64,000 bases of DNA from Labilibacter sediminis (GCF_005877885.1 NZ_VCHY01000020.1:58821-122820); one strand, 5' to 3'. Shown: positions 44,355 through 54,058, numbered from the stretch's first letter. Program-made: numbers and translations. Notes: a model not told the origin generated them from the letters alone.

Positions 44355-45290
44355 ATGAATAACAATAAACTTAATCTCCTTATCTTAATATTAATGACTG
44401 CAATTACATCAACTAATATATCTGCCCAGCAAGATCTCAAACTATGGCCCGAAGGAGTTCCCGGAGCCATTGAGGATCCTTCTTATATTGAATCAATGAC
44501 AGATGATAAAGGACGCGCCTACAGAACCGTACGGGTTTCTGATCCAACCATTAAGGTTTATCTGCCACCCAAAGAAAAAGCAACAGGAGCTGCAGTTCTT
44601 ATTTGTCCGGGTGGAGGATACGGACTTTTGGCATATGATCATGAAGGGTTTGAAATGGCCCAATGGCTCAACACACATGGTATTGCAGGTATTGTTCTTA
44701 AATATCGCTTACCCAGCAACAATATTATGCAGGACAAATCTGTTGGTCCCTTACAAGATGCGCAAAGAGCCATGCGCCTGATCCGTCATAATGCTGAGGC
44801 ATGGAATATACAAACAAACAAAATTGGTATTATAGGATTCTCTGCCGGAGGGCACCTGGCCTCTACGCTCTCCACTCAATACAACAGAGAAGTATATCCA
44901 ACAACTGATACTATTTCTGCCAGACCTGATTATTCCATATTGATATATCCGGTTATTAGCATGAAAGATGGCATAACGCACAAAGGGTCCAGAACAAACC
45001 TATTAGGCTCATCCCCTTCTGAAGAAATAATTCATCAATATTCAAACGAATTACAAATCAATAAGCAAACACCTATTGCCTTTTTAGTTCATTCTGCAAA
45101 CGACAGGGCGGTTCCTTTTGAAAATAGCTTTGAGTATTTTAAAGCATTACAACAAAATAAGGTAAAATCGGAACTGCATATTTTTGAAAAAGGAGGCCAT
45201 GGATATGGGATGAATAAAACCAAAGGCACCCATCTTCAGTGGCCTGAGATGTTAATCAAATGGATGAAAATGAATAAGATTATTCAATAA
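44355..45290 (+). CDS. Secreted alpha/beta-hydrolase, carbohydrate-esterase-like
   Basis: A 311-residue protein with a signal peptide (to about residue 24, ISAQ). It is an acetyl-xylan-esterase-type alpha/beta-hydrolase: catalytic Ser163 in GFSAGGH, Asp250 in ANDRAVP, His282 in GGHGYG, and an oxyanion segment CPGGGYGLLA. The N-terminal LWPEGVPGAIEDP is common in this group. It probably removes acetyl or similar esters from sugars. The AbiE/AlbA_2 strip separates it from the PUL, so a tie to that substrate is uncertain. Confidence 0.88.
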   Translation: MNNNKLNLLILILMTAITSTNISAQQDLKLWPEGVPGAIEDPSYIESMTDDKGRAYRTVRVSDPTIKVYLPPKEKATGAAVLICPGGGYGLLAYDHEGFEMAQWLNTHGIAGIVLKYRLPSNNIMQDKSVGPLQDAQRAMRLIRHNAEAWNIQTNKIGIIGFSAGGHLASTLSTQYNREVYPTTDTISARPDYSILIYPVISMKDGITHKGSRTNLLGSSPSEEIIHQYSNELQINKQTPIAFLVHSANDRAVPFENSFEYFKALQQNKVKSELHIFEKGGHGYGMNKTKGTHLQWPEMLIKWMKMNKIIQ

Positions 45291-45300
45291 TATGTATTTC

Positions 45301-46215
45301 TTAAGAAAAAGCAATTAAAGCTGCCAAACCTACCCCAATTAACAATAAGAAGCTATACATAAAAAATATAGCCATTAGCTTTAAAATAATGGTTCGCCAG
45401 CGCCTTTGATACAGTTTGCGAGCACCAATAATGGAGTAAACAGGAACAAGCCATATTAACCACCCCTCCCAACTACTATCTTTATTGGGAAAAATAAAAT
45501 TGATTCCCATCATTAAAATAAAGATGATAAACAAAAAGGAATGTTGGTTAACGGCAAATATCACATGCCCCAGGTAGAAGCGATATTTTTTTCGAAAAAA
45601 CAACCACAAAAAGCTGCCGTACAAGGGCATCAGAAAAAATAATATCCACGAAAAATATTTAAAAAACTGTGGCATATAAAAGTCCGGATGCGAAATAATA
45701 TCCTTAATCTTATCCTCAACTTTAAGCGCTTTCTCTTCGGATTCTTCTATATCAGCTTTAGTTTCCCTGACTGCTTCAGTAGCTTCATAATGCACAGAAT
45801 CCGCACCAATAGAAATATCAATACCTCCCCGATTCCATATTGAATCAACTAATGAAGCTTGTAATTGATTAAACTCTTTACTCTCATTTAACCCATTTTG
45901 TGTATTGTAATTGAGCATCACAAAAAAGATAAAACTCACAAACACATAAAGTCTGAATGGAGGCATATATTTTACCCTGTGCCCTTTAATAAACTCGCCG
46001 GCCATCTTTCCCGGCTGAAACAATACAGCTTTTAAGGTTCTCCATAAACGCGTATCAAAAGCAAAAATATTGCCCATTAAATCATAAATCACCAATCCAA
46101 AAGGCTTTTCATAATCGGTAATCGACTGGCCACATTGCGGACAATAACTGCCTTCAAACTCTGTTGCACAATTCTTACAAATGATTCTGTTGTTTAGGGT
46201 GTCGGAATGTTTCAT
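45301..46215 (-). CDS. DUF3667-domain membrane protein with N-terminal zinc ribbon
   Basis: A 304-residue protein. The N-terminus is a double-CxxC zinc ribbon (CKNCATEFEGSYCPQCGQ), the hallmark of DUF3667. It is followed by a cytoplasmic segment, a TM helix near residues 90-107, a soluble loop, and three more TM helices in the C-terminal third. The family is widespread in Bacteroidota with no assigned function. It is convergent with the esterase (10 bp between stops) and divergent from the LysR gene. Confidence 0.85.
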   Translation of the reverse strand: MKHSDTLNNRIICKNCATEFEGSYCPQCGQSITDYEKPFGLVIYDLMGNIFAFDTRLWRTLKAVLFQPGKMAGEFIKGHRVKYMPPFRLYVFVSFIFFVMLNYNTQNGLNESKEFNQLQASLVDSIWNRGGIDISIGADSVHYEATEAVRETKADIEESEEKALKVEDKIKDIISHPDFYMPQFFKYFSWILFFLMPLYGSFLWLFFRKKYRFYLGHVIFAVNQHSFLFIIFILMMGINFIFPNKDSSWEGWLIWLVPVYSIIGARKLYQRRWRTIILKLMAIFFMYSFLLLIGVGLAALIAFS

Positions 46216-46301
46216 CTGGTTAATTTTTCCTACTTTTAGTTTCTCAACGAAAATAAAAAAAATAATTCCTTACCTGTTATATTTTCCAATACATTGAAAT
46301 T

Positions 46302-47189
46302 ATGGATCACAGAGATAATGTATTTTTAGCTGTTGCAGAGAACCTTAGCTTTTCAAAAGCTGCTGAAGAACTATTAATTAGTCAGCCTGCAGTAACAAAA
46401 CACATTAAGGAACTGGAAAGCAAGTTAAATATTACCCTGTTTGACCGTAAAGGAAACAGAATATATCTCACTAAAGCCGGTAAACTAAACTATGAGTATC
46501 TAAAAAAAATAAAGCAACAATATGCCGAATTAGAATTTGAATTGGGTCGACTAAATGACACCTTTAAAGGAAGTTTACGTATTGGAGCCAGTTCCACCAT
46601 ATCACAATACTTAATTCCGGAAATGCTTTCGCTTTTTTATAAACGATATCCTAAAATTGATTTACACCTGTATAGTGGCAACTCTTCGGATGTACAACAA
46701 AAATTACTTAATGACGAAATTGATGTGGCTCTTATAGAAAACGCATCTTCATATAACGACCTAAGGTACATTGATTTTGCTGATGATGAATTAATCGTTG
46801 TAACAGGAAGTAATAGCGTATATGCCAAACGAAAACTCATTAGTTTATCCGATTTTCAGCAAATTCCATTGGTGGTACGTGAAAAAGGATCTGGTACATT
46901 AGAAGTGATCCAAAAAGGTTTAAGCAGCAGAAACCTGCATTTAGATGATTTAAATATTATTATGCATCTGGGAAGTACTGAAGCCATAAAAACTTTCCTG
47001 CATAATTTTGATGGTATTGCCTTAGTCTCTGAAAAGTCAATTACCAAAGAAATACTATTAAAAACCATTGTAAAAATAAACGTATCAAACCTTAACCTTA
47101 ACCGCAAGTTTAGAATTTCCATTAAAAAAGGAAACCCTCCATACAGCACTCAATTATTTATTGACTCTCTTCTGAGTTATAACTTTTAA
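46302..47189 (+). CDS. LysR-family transcriptional regulator
   Basis: A 295-residue regulator. The N-terminal winged HTH (ENLSFSKAAEELLISQPAVT, then KHIKELESKLNITLFDR) and linker helix are followed by the LysR substrate-binding domain from about residue 90 (GSLRIGASSTISQYLIPEML; EIDVALIENAS). It precedes a YeiH-type transporter in the same direction by 327 bp; LysR-YeiH pairs are common, and in such pairs the regulator controls the transporter. The effector is unknown. Confidence 0.93.
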   Translation: MDHRDNVFLAVAENLSFSKAAEELLISQPAVTKHIKELESKLNITLFDRKGNRIYLTKAGKLNYEYLKKIKQQYAELEFELGRLNDTFKGSLRIGASSTISQYLIPEMLSLFYKRYPKIDLHLYSGNSSDVQQKLLNDEIDVALIENASSYNDLRYIDFADDELIVVTGSNSVYAKRKLISLSDFQQIPLVVREKGSGTLEVIQKGLSSRNLHLDDLNIIMHLGSTEAIKTFLHNFDGIALVSEKSITKEILLKTIVKINVSNLNLNRKFRISIKKGNPPYSTQLFIDSLLSYNF

Positions 47190-47416
47190 TTATAGCGTAT
47201 AAATATTTTGTATTTGCATAAACTATAGCATGACCATACTTTTGCTTCTGAATTTAATACAAAGAGATATGAAACGACCAGCAAAATTTAATTATTCAAT
47301 TTTTCACACAAGCGAATCGTGAGATCGACGTAGTCAATGATTAAATTTTCTTGGGAGTTCCATGCTGCAATTGAAAATTATAAACGCATGAAACGAGCCA
47401 TGATAATTGTTTCTCA

Positions 47417-47481
47417 CCTGCCTACCGTCAGGCAGGCACAGAAACATGATTAATCTGGCGAGTTCCCTGTCTGCCGACAGG
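47417..47481. repeat. Two REP-like palindromes between LysR and YeiH
   Basis: CCTGCCT-ACCGTC-AGGCAGG at 47417-47436 and CCTGTC-TGCC-GACAGG at 47466-47481 are two GC-rich hairpins of the same style in an otherwise AT-rich spacer. A related one (CCTGC-TGTTG-GCAGG) is at 56537-56551. The surrounding 327-bp gap also has an AT inverted repeat (AAAATTTAATTA near 47283 with TGATTAAATTTT near 47338) and no gene. Confidence 0.6.
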
Positions 47482-47516
47482 CTGGCATGTGGCAATAAAA
47501 AGCAAAATATAAACAC

Positions 47517-48446
47517 ATGAAATTAAGTCAGAATCAATTAAAGGTCGTATACTTTGTAACACTAGCTTTATGCTTTTCTCCTTTTTTTACTCCTCCCATT
47601 GCTTTGGCATGTGGAATAGGCTTTTCATTACTTGGCTATCAATCACAAAAATTAAACAATTATACCTCTATAGCATTACAAACCTCTATTGTGTTAATGG
47701 GTTTCGGAATGAATCTTACCCAGGTTATCAGTACTTCTAAATCCGGCTTTCTGGAAACAGCCGTTTCTGTAGTTTTGGTCATGGGTGTAGGTTATTTACT
47801 AACAAAACTCCTTAAGGTCGATTCTAAAATCGGACTGTTAATATCAGCCGGAACGGCTATTTGCGGAGGAAGTGCCATTGCTGCCATATCCGGAGTTAGC
47901 GGAGCAAAAAAATACCAAATATCGTTTTCACTGGTTGTTATTTTTATTCTTAACGCAGTGGCTTTGTTTATATTTCCGCTAATAGGTTATCATTTAAACC
48001 TGAGCCAGGAAGTATTTGGGCATTGGGCTGCAATTGCCATACACGATACCAGCTCGGTTGTTGGTGCAGGTGCCTCTTATGGTAGCGAAGCATTAGAAAT
48101 AGCTACCACCGTTAAAATGGTGAGAGCATTATGGATTATTCCATTGGGAATAGGCATTTCATTGGTCACTAAAAATAGCTCAACAAAAAAAGTAAAACTA
48201 CCATTGTTCATGATTCTGTTTGTTGCCGCCATAGTAGTTGCACACTACTTTCCTCAAGGTCAACAAATATTTAAACATCTGAACTGGCTGGGCGGTAAAG
48301 GCATGGTAGCTGCTTTGTTTTTAATCGGATCATGCATTTCGATACCAGAGGCAAAAAAAGCAGGAGCCAAAAGTTTTATTCTTGGGATATCTCTATGGTT
48401 TGTTATCATGATATTTTCTTTGGTTTTGCTCACTGTAACACATTAA
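47517..48446 (+). CDS. YeiH/UPF0324-family putative sulfate exporter-type transporter
   Basis: A 309-residue inner-membrane protein with about ten TM helices. Family marks are LQTSIVLMGFGMNL, the glycine-rich SAGTAICGGSAIAAIS, AIAIHDTSSVVGAGASYG and a C-terminal KGMVAALFLIGSCIS. The family is called 'putative sulfate exporter' in databases, with weak functional support; sulfonate or sulfite export has been proposed. The preceding LysR gene likely regulates it. Start at 47517 follows TATAAACAC. Confidence 0.9.
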   Translation: MKLSQNQLKVVYFVTLALCFSPFFTPPIALACGIGFSLLGYQSQKLNNYTSIALQTSIVLMGFGMNLTQVISTSKSGFLETAVSVVLVMGVGYLLTKLLKVDSKIGLLISAGTAICGGSAIAAISGVSGAKKYQISFSLVVIFILNAVALFIFPLIGYHLNLSQEVFGHWAAIAIHDTSSVVGAGASYGSEALEIATTVKMVRALWIIPLGIGISLVTKNSSTKKVKLPLFMILFVAAIVVAHYFPQGQQIFKHLNWLGGKGMVAALFLIGSCISIPEAKKAGAKSFILGISLWFVIMIFSLVLLTVTH

Positions 48447-48523
48447 AAAATGATTTTCATTTTATATACCCTGTATTACTTTAAATAATTTAGTGATCAT
48501 CGTAATTTCTATGTAAGTCTTTT

Positions 48524-48531
48524 TAAATTTG
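48524..48531 (+). promoter_or_regulatory. -7 box upstream of the MORN protein gene
   Basis: TAAATTTG is an exact match to TAnnTTTG, 30 nt before the ATG at 48561. No good -33 TTTG at 19-21 bp was found. Confidence 0.4.
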
Positions 48532-48560
48532 TGTGCATTAAATGATTTACAACTATTACA

Positions 48561-49421
48561 ATGAAAACTCTATTGATTAGCATAGGAATTGCATTAAGCA
48601 TTTCCACAATCTCAGCACAGGAAACAGATGTATTTGGAAACAGAATTCCATCAAAGAAAAATACAAAAACCACACAATCTTCCTCATCTTATAACCAGAA
48701 AGATGAACAAGGTTTAAAACAAGGTTATTGGGAAAAACATTACAACAATGGTAAACTGGCATACGCGGTTACTTTTAAAGATGACAAACCGGTAGGAAAA
48801 ATGCTTAGATATTACCCCAATGGGAATAAAAAAGTTGAGATAGATTACGATGAAAATGGCGAGTTTGGTGCTGCTCAAATGTTTTCGGAAGAAGGAAAGT
48901 TAACAGCCAAAGGTTATTACCTCGGCACCCAAAAGGATAGTACATGGCAGTTCTTCTCTCCCAAAGGAAAACTTTACACCACCGAGCATTATAATAATGG
49001 TTTAAAACATGGAGTAACCACTCACTTTTTTCCCAACGGAAATAAAGCCGAAGAAATAGAGTGGAAAAATGATGTAAAGGACGGCATCTGGAACAAGTAC
49101 CACCAAAACGGCAATATAAAAATGCGTTCGCATCATCTTGAAGGTCGTATTGAAGGGGAATACACCATCTTTTTTGAAAATGAGAAAACTGAAGTTCAGG
49201 GTCAGTTTGTAAATGGATTGGAAGAAGGCACCTGGGTTGTTTTTCTTCCAAATGGTAACCTTGCCTACAAAATTGAATATAAAGAAGGAAAAACGCTAAA
49301 CACGGATGACTTTGATGAAAAGCAACAGCAGCTTTTTAAAGAGTTTGAAAACAACAAAGGCAAATTAAAAGATCCTGAAGAGTTTAAACATAACCCCGAC
49401 GAATACATAAGAGGAAGATAG
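48561..49421 (+). CDS. Secreted MORN_2-repeat protein (YwqK-like)
   Basis: A 286-residue protein with a signal peptide (to about residue 19, ISAQ). A low-complexity linker is followed by about seven MORN_2-type repeats of roughly 23 residues (for example QGYWEKHYNNGKLAYAVTF; DGIWNKYHQNGNIKMRSHH; EGTWVVFLPNGNLAYKIEY). Databases label such proteins 'toxin-antitoxin system YwqK family antitoxin', but this one is exported and has no toxin partner, so that name should not be taken literally. Likely periplasmic or surface scaffold. The subtilase gene follows 24 bp later. Confidence 0.88.
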   Translation: MKTLLISIGIALSISTISAQETDVFGNRIPSKKNTKTTQSSSSYNQKDEQGLKQGYWEKHYNNGKLAYAVTFKDDKPVGKMLRYYPNGNKKVEIDYDENGEFGAAQMFSEEGKLTAKGYYLGTQKDSTWQFFSPKGKLYTTEHYNNGLKHGVTTHFFPNGNKAEEIEWKNDVKDGIWNKYHQNGNIKMRSHHLEGRIEGEYTIFFENEKTEVQGQFVNGLEEGTWVVFLPNGNLAYKIEYKEGKTLNTDDFDEKQQQLFKEFENNKGKLKDPEEFKHNPDEYIRGR

Positions 49422-49445
49422 GTTTAAAAAAGGAGAGGAAGATAG

Positions 49446-51071
49446 ATGAAAAAAAGAACAGTACTCATATTTATGTTGGCCTGGCTTGGTGTACAGCTTA
49501 GCGCTCAAAAATATTTCGTCTCCTTTACTGATAAAAACAACAACAGCTTCTCCATCTCAAATCCTGGAGAATTTCTTTCGGAACGTGCCATTGAGAGGCG
49601 TCAGAAATTTAACATTGACATAACTGAGCAAGATCTGCCTGTTACTCAATCCTATCTCGACAGTCTACTGAATATGGGTGTAAAAATTTATTTGTCGTCA
49701 AAATGGCTGAATGGTGCTATCATTGAAACATCCAATGCTGAATTGATCGATACCATAACACGCGTATCATTTATTCAGGCATCTAAATTAATTTGGAAGC
49801 CCTCCGAACTACCAGCCTCTCAAAAATACAATCCTGTTTTCAGTCAAATACCACATGCATTAAAAAGTTCTTCTGAATACGGACAGGCCTGGCAGCAAAC
49901 AGCTACGGTAAATGGACAACATCTACATGAAAACAATTATCAGGGAGAAAATATACTCATAGCGGTTATTGACAACGGGTTTCACCAGGTTAACACGCTC
50001 CCCTCTTTTGAGCACCTTTGGAATAATGGTCAGATTATAAGCACATTTAATTTTGTTGAACCCGGTGCAAGTATATTTGAAAATATTGGTAATCATGGAA
50101 TGTCTGTGCTTTCTATTATGGGTGGATATATTCCGGGAGAAATAAAAGGTTCGGCTCCTAAGGCATCCTACACTTTATTGCGCACCGAAGACAATAGCAG
50201 TGAGTACCCCATTGAGGAATACAACTGGGTTTGTGCAGCAGAATATGCCGATAGCATTGGCGCCGACATCATTAATTCGTCAGTTGGTTACTATTTTTTT
50301 GAGGATGGGTCAATGAGTTATTCCTATGAAGATATGGATGGTCAAACAAGCATCAGCGTACAAGGTGCCGAAACTGCTTTTGCCAAAGGAATGGTTGTTG
50401 TATGCAGTGCAGGTAACGAAGGTGCTATGAGTTGGAAATACATCATAACGCCTTCTGATGGTGAAAATGTTTTAGCCATCGCTGCTATGCAAAGCGATAG
50501 TACCAGAGCCGGTTTTAGCTCCTATGGCCCTTCTTTTGACGGACGTATTAAACCTGACATGACCGCAATTGGATACCAGACAGCGCTACAAAATCCCGAT
50601 GGAAGCATTTCGCAAAGTAGTGGCACCAGTTTTTCTGCACCGGTAATTACAGGTTTAATAAGCTGCTTATGGCAGGCAAAGCCGGAATTAAGCAATGCTC
50701 AAATCCTTAACCTGGTAAAACAAAGTTGTCACAACTATGATAATCCTGATTATTCTTTTGGGTATGGTATTCCTGATTTCAAATCAGCTTTAGACATAAA
50801 TAGCGGTATTGTTGACCAATCTTTGAAAGCTCCATATCTGGTTAAACCAAATCCGTTTATAAATCACATCACTATTTCAAGCACTTCCGGAAACATTATA
50901 AATGCCACGGTTAAATTATATAACATCAATGGTAAGTGCTTATTGGTGAATAAATGCATAGCTGAACAAAGCATTCAAATAAAGGACTTACAATACCTTG
51001 CGCCTGGCATTTATATATTGCATATTCAGGATCAATCAGAACATTTTACCTTTAAACTTTTAAAAAAGTAA
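49446..51071 (+). CDS. S8 subtilisin-like peptidase with T9SS sorting domain
   Basis: A 541-residue secreted serine protease. Signal peptide to about residue 20, an inhibitor-like propeptide region (about 25-150), and a catalytic domain with Asp176 (AVIDNGFH), His217 (NHGMSVLS) and Ser395 (SSGTSFSAP). The last 75 or so residues form a T9SS type-A C-terminal domain (PYLVKPNPFINHITI to GIYILHIQ). It should be exported via the type IX system. It is followed 4 bp later by xseA, an unrelated function, so the grouping is probably only positional. Confidence 0.94.
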   Translation: MKKRTVLIFMLAWLGVQLSAQKYFVSFTDKNNNSFSISNPGEFLSERAIERRQKFNIDITEQDLPVTQSYLDSLLNMGVKIYLSSKWLNGAIIETSNAELIDTITRVSFIQASKLIWKPSELPASQKYNPVFSQIPHALKSSSEYGQAWQQTATVNGQHLHENNYQGENILIAVIDNGFHQVNTLPSFEHLWNNGQIISTFNFVEPGASIFENIGNHGMSVLSIMGGYIPGEIKGSAPKASYTLLRTEDNSSEYPIEEYNWVCAAEYADSIGADIINSSVGYYFFEDGSMSYSYEDMDGQTSISVQGAETAFAKGMVVVCSAGNEGAMSWKYIITPSDGENVLAIAAMQSDSTRAGFSSYGPSFDGRIKPDMTAIGYQTALQNPDGSISQSSGTSFSAPVITGLISCLWQAKPELSNAQILNLVKQSCHNYDNPDYSFGYGIPDFKSALDINSGIVDQSLKAPYLVKPNPFINHITISSTSGNIINATVKLYNINGKCLLVNKCIAEQSIQIKDLQYLAPGIYILHIQDQSEHFTFKLLKK

Positions 51072-51075
51072 TTCG

Positions 51076-52443
51076 ATGAGCGTCAGTTCACTTTCTCTAT
51101 TTGAGCTAAACACCAAAATTAAAGAAACCATTCATTCGGAGTTTGCCGATACTTATTGGGTTGTTGCCGAGATAAGTGAGATACGCGAGGTAAGAAATGG
51201 ACACTGCTATCTCGAACTGATTGAAAAAGATGAGAAAACTGAACAAATTATAGCCAAGTCAAGAGCCAATATCTGGGCTTACACCTATCGTATGCTTAAA
51301 CCTTATTTTGCTGCTGAAACAGGCCAAAGTCTGGTAGCAGGAATAAAAGTAATGGTTCGGGTAAGTATAGATTTTCAGGAAGTATATGGTTTTAGTTTAA
51401 ACGTACGAGATATTGACCCCACCTATACTTTAGGTGATATGGCACAGAAAAAACAAGCCATCCTGAATAAGCTGAGCGAAGAAGGCGTTATCGACATGAA
51501 CAAGGAGCTAGAGGTTCCAATGGTTCCTCAAAAGATAGCTGTGATTTCATCGCCTACGGCTGCCGGTTATGAAGATTTTTGTAATCAACTGAATAACAAT
51601 AAAGATGGTTTTAAATTCTATGTAAAGTTATTTCCGGCTATTATGCAGGGCGATGGTGCCGAAGAGTCGGTAACCGAAGCTCTTGACCGCATATATGAAT
51701 ACGAAGATATTTTTGATGTGGTGGTCATTATTCGTGGTGGTGGTTCTACATCCGACCTTATGTGTTTTGATAGTTACTGGATGGCCTATAACATTGCCCA
51801 ATTTCCACTTCCGGTATTTTCGGGCATAGGTCATGAAAGAGATGAAACCGTAGTGGATTACGTTGCCCATACCCGGTTAAAAACACCTACTGCTGTGGCC
51901 GAACATATCATTGAATTGGTGACAGCTTTTAATATCCACCTCGAAAGCTTAAAAGATGCCGTTATTGATACCACACGCGATATTATGGCAGACCACCGAG
52001 CTTCTTTGGAAAGAGCCAGCAGCAAATTTAAGCCGCTGGTCAGCAACGCCCTCTTAACTCAAAAAAATCACCTTGACAGAATCATTCATCAAGTAAGCAC
52101 TTCTTCAAATCAATTCCTCGACAGCAGAAAAAATAAATTAAACCTGCTTGCTCAAAAAGTAAAATCATCAGCTCACAGCCATATCTACACCAATAAAAAT
52201 AGCTTGGAGACTATACCGCAGCGTTTAAAATCACGCGTTAAGTTTTTTATGAGTCATCATCAGTCGCAACTACAATTCTTTAGTAAAACCAACGAATTAC
52301 TTGATCCGCAAAACATCCTTAAAAAAGGATATTCTATCACGTACAAAAATGGCAAGGTTGTAAAAAGTCTGCATGATGTAAAATCGGGTGATGTCATTTC
52401 AACTCAGCTAAAAGATGGTACTATTGACAGTACGGTAAACTAG
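51076..52443 (+). CDS. xseA: Exodeoxyribonuclease VII large subunit
   Basis: A 455-residue cytoplasmic nuclease subunit acting on single-stranded DNA. N-terminal OB fold (residues 5-105, with FADTYWVVAEISEI), catalytic domain with VAVISSPTAAGYEDF-like text, the characteristic IIRGGGSTSDLMCFDSYWMA and GIGHERDETVVDYVAHTRLK TPTA motifs, then a coiled-coil region and a C-terminal segment LKKGYSITYKNGKVV. Length is normal. The small subunit XseB, usually encoded directly downstream, is not present: only 97 bp separate xseA from the next gene. Confidence 0.96.
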   Translation: MSVSSLSLFELNTKIKETIHSEFADTYWVVAEISEIREVRNGHCYLELIEKDEKTEQIIAKSRANIWAYTYRMLKPYFAAETGQSLVAGIKVMVRVSIDFQEVYGFSLNVRDIDPTYTLGDMAQKKQAILNKLSEEGVIDMNKELEVPMVPQKIAVISSPTAAGYEDFCNQLNNNKDGFKFYVKLFPAIMQGDGAEESVTEALDRIYEYEDIFDVVVIIRGGGSTSDLMCFDSYWMAYNIAQFPLPVFSGIGHERDETVVDYVAHTRLKTPTAVAEHIIELVTAFNIHLESLKDAVIDTTRDIMADHRASLERASSKFKPLVSNALLTQKNHLDRIIHQVSTSSNQFLDSRKNKLNLLAQKVKSSAHSHIYTNKNSLETIPQRLKSRVKFFMSHHQSQLQFFSKTNELLDPQNILKKGYSITYKNGKVVKSLHDVKSGDVISTQLKDGTIDSTVN

Positions 52444-52540
52444 TTTAAAATCTCCGGGATAAGCAAAGAGTAGAGATTAAGCAATTTTAGTTTAAATAGT
52501 TAAATTATTTTGTGACCTTTGCAGAAATTCACGAGGAAGC

Positions 52541-53362
52541 ATGAGCGAAAAATATTTTAACAAGAAGAAGAAAAAATCTTTTCCAAAACAAAAGGAAAAT
52601 CCGAAAAACACTACAAATAACACATCCGGAGAAAGCACTAAAACTAAAGATACCATTCGTTTAAATAAATTTATTGCCAATGCCGGTGTATGCAGCCGAC
52701 GCGAAGCTGACAGGCTAATTGCCGAAGGTTTAATTACGGTAAACGGCGCTGTAGTTACTACAGTTGGTACTATGGTAAAAAAAACCGACAAGGTTGTTTA
52801 TGATGGTAAGGATTTGGTAGCCGAAAAGATGGTTTATGTACTTTTAAACAAACCTAAAAACTTTGTCACCACCTTAAGCGATCCTCATGCAACCCATACG
52901 GTAATGGACCTGGTAAAACACGCCTGCTCCGAACGAATATATCCCGTTGGACGATTAGATAAAATGACCACCGGTGTTTTGCTTCTTACCAATGATGGTG
53001 ATTTGGCCAAGCAGCTAACTCACCCAAGCCACGAACACCGTAAAATATACCATGCCTTTTTAGACAAGCCGATTACACAGGAAGACTTAGATAAAATTGC
53101 CACGGGTTTTGAGCTTGAAGATGGCTTTATTAAATCCGACAAAATTAGCCTTGTGCAAGGAAACAATTACGAGGTGGGTATTGAAATTCATTCCGGGAAA
53201 AACCGCATAGTACGCCGTATTTTTGCGCACTTAGGTTACGAAGTGGTTAAACTGGACAGAGTATACTTTTCGGGTCTGACCAAAAAAGATGTTCCGCGTG
53301 GCAAATGGCGTCATTTAACAGCAAAAGAAATCATGTTTTTAAAAGCCGGGATTATGAAGTAA
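52541..53362 (+). CDS. rRNA pseudouridine synthase (RsuA/RluB/RluE/RluF family)
   Basis: A 273-residue enzyme that isomerises uridine in ribosomal RNA. A Lys-rich, disordered N-terminus (KKKKSFPKQKENPKN) precedes the S4 RNA-binding domain (RLNKFIANAGVCSRREADRL, about 43-100). The catalytic domain carries Asp140 in VGRLDKMTTGVLLLTNDGD and the C-terminal GKNRIVRRIFAHLGYEVVKL. Site specificity (RluB-like position is most common in this phylum) is not certain. The upstream sequence GACCTTTGCA resembles a -7 box, so it may have its own promoter. Confidence 0.93.
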   Translation: MSEKYFNKKKKKSFPKQKENPKNTTNNTSGESTKTKDTIRLNKFIANAGVCSRREADRLIAEGLITVNGAVVTTVGTMVKKTDKVVYDGKDLVAEKMVYVLLNKPKNFVTTLSDPHATHTVMDLVKHACSERIYPVGRLDKMTTGVLLLTNDGDLAKQLTHPSHEHRKIYHAFLDKPITQEDLDKIATGFELEDGFIKSDKISLVQGNNYEVGIEIHSGKNRIVRRIFAHLGYEVVKLDRVYFSGLTKKDVPRGKWRHLTAKEIMFLKAGIMK

Positions 53363-53545
53363 TTGTTGGTTGTTAGCGATTGGCTTTTGGCAGTTAGCAA
53401 TTGGTTTTTTAACCATTTGCAACATTATGCATTATGCTGCAAACTATAAACTTTTAAGTCTCCATAATCGCCACACTACTATTGATTGCGTTATTCATTA
53501 ATGCTCATTATTAATAAGCTGTGCTTCCTCAAAAATAAAATATTT

Positions 53546-53811
53546 TTACGATCAACTTACTGATCGTAAGAAAAGAGTCATTGCCTCTTCCCTTTTTGCC
53601 TGAGCAAAAGGGGAAGTACGCCGTCAAAGGCGGTGGGATGGGGATCCATCAATCATTCAACTTTCAGCCTGAAGGTTCAGCTGTTAAGCAAAATACACTT
53701 GAAACAGCCTTGTTAACTTTCACCCATTGCCTATCGCTTTATTAATTTAATAGAAAGTTTGGGTTAAAACCCACTACCCATTATTTTAATTCTCCAGGTT
53801 AAAACCTGGAG
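53546..53811. repeat. Cluster of intergenic palindromes
   Basis: In the 696-bp spacer (53363-54058) without genes there are three hairpins: TTACGATCA/TGATCGTAA (53546-53569), CTTCCCTTTTTGC/GCAAAAGGGGAAG with one mismatch (53587-53616), and the perfect CTCCAGGTT-AA-AACCTGGAG (53792-53811). The last is preceded by the related GGGTT-AA-AACCC near 53761. Two imperfect copies of GTTAGCNATTGGNTTTT also lie near 53370-53410. The pattern suggests dispersed repeat elements. Confidence 0.55.
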
Positions 53812-53904
53812 CTAGTTATTATTGGCAACTTATCTCAAGAAAGTAACATTAACAAACAATATTGTAACGTGAATTTCGCGTAGGGAATCCCACAAGCATA
53901 GATA

Positions 53905-53945
53905 GACCCGTTCTTTATTTACAGCTTTTAAATAAAGAACGAGTC
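53905..53945. terminator. Long inverted repeat, possible terminator
   Basis: GACCCGTTCTTTATTT (53905-53920) pairs with AATAAAGAACGAGTC (53931-53945) around a 10-nt loop, with one or two mismatches, then TTTTATC. It could end transcription from either side; the pseudouridine synthase stop is 540 bp away. Confidence 0.55.
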
Positions 53946-54058
53946 TTTTATCAGATCTTCAAATTTCTTCTATTATTTTAACTATCCTACCTAATGAATA
54001 TCCAATCTCATTCAAGGCATAATGGCTATCTTTACAGCCCAATTAAAACATATCGCAA

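Noticed and set aside
48561..49421. YwqK-type antitoxin of a toxin-antitoxin system
   Set aside because: It has a signal peptide and MORN_2 repeats and lacks any toxin partner; the database name is a carry-over.
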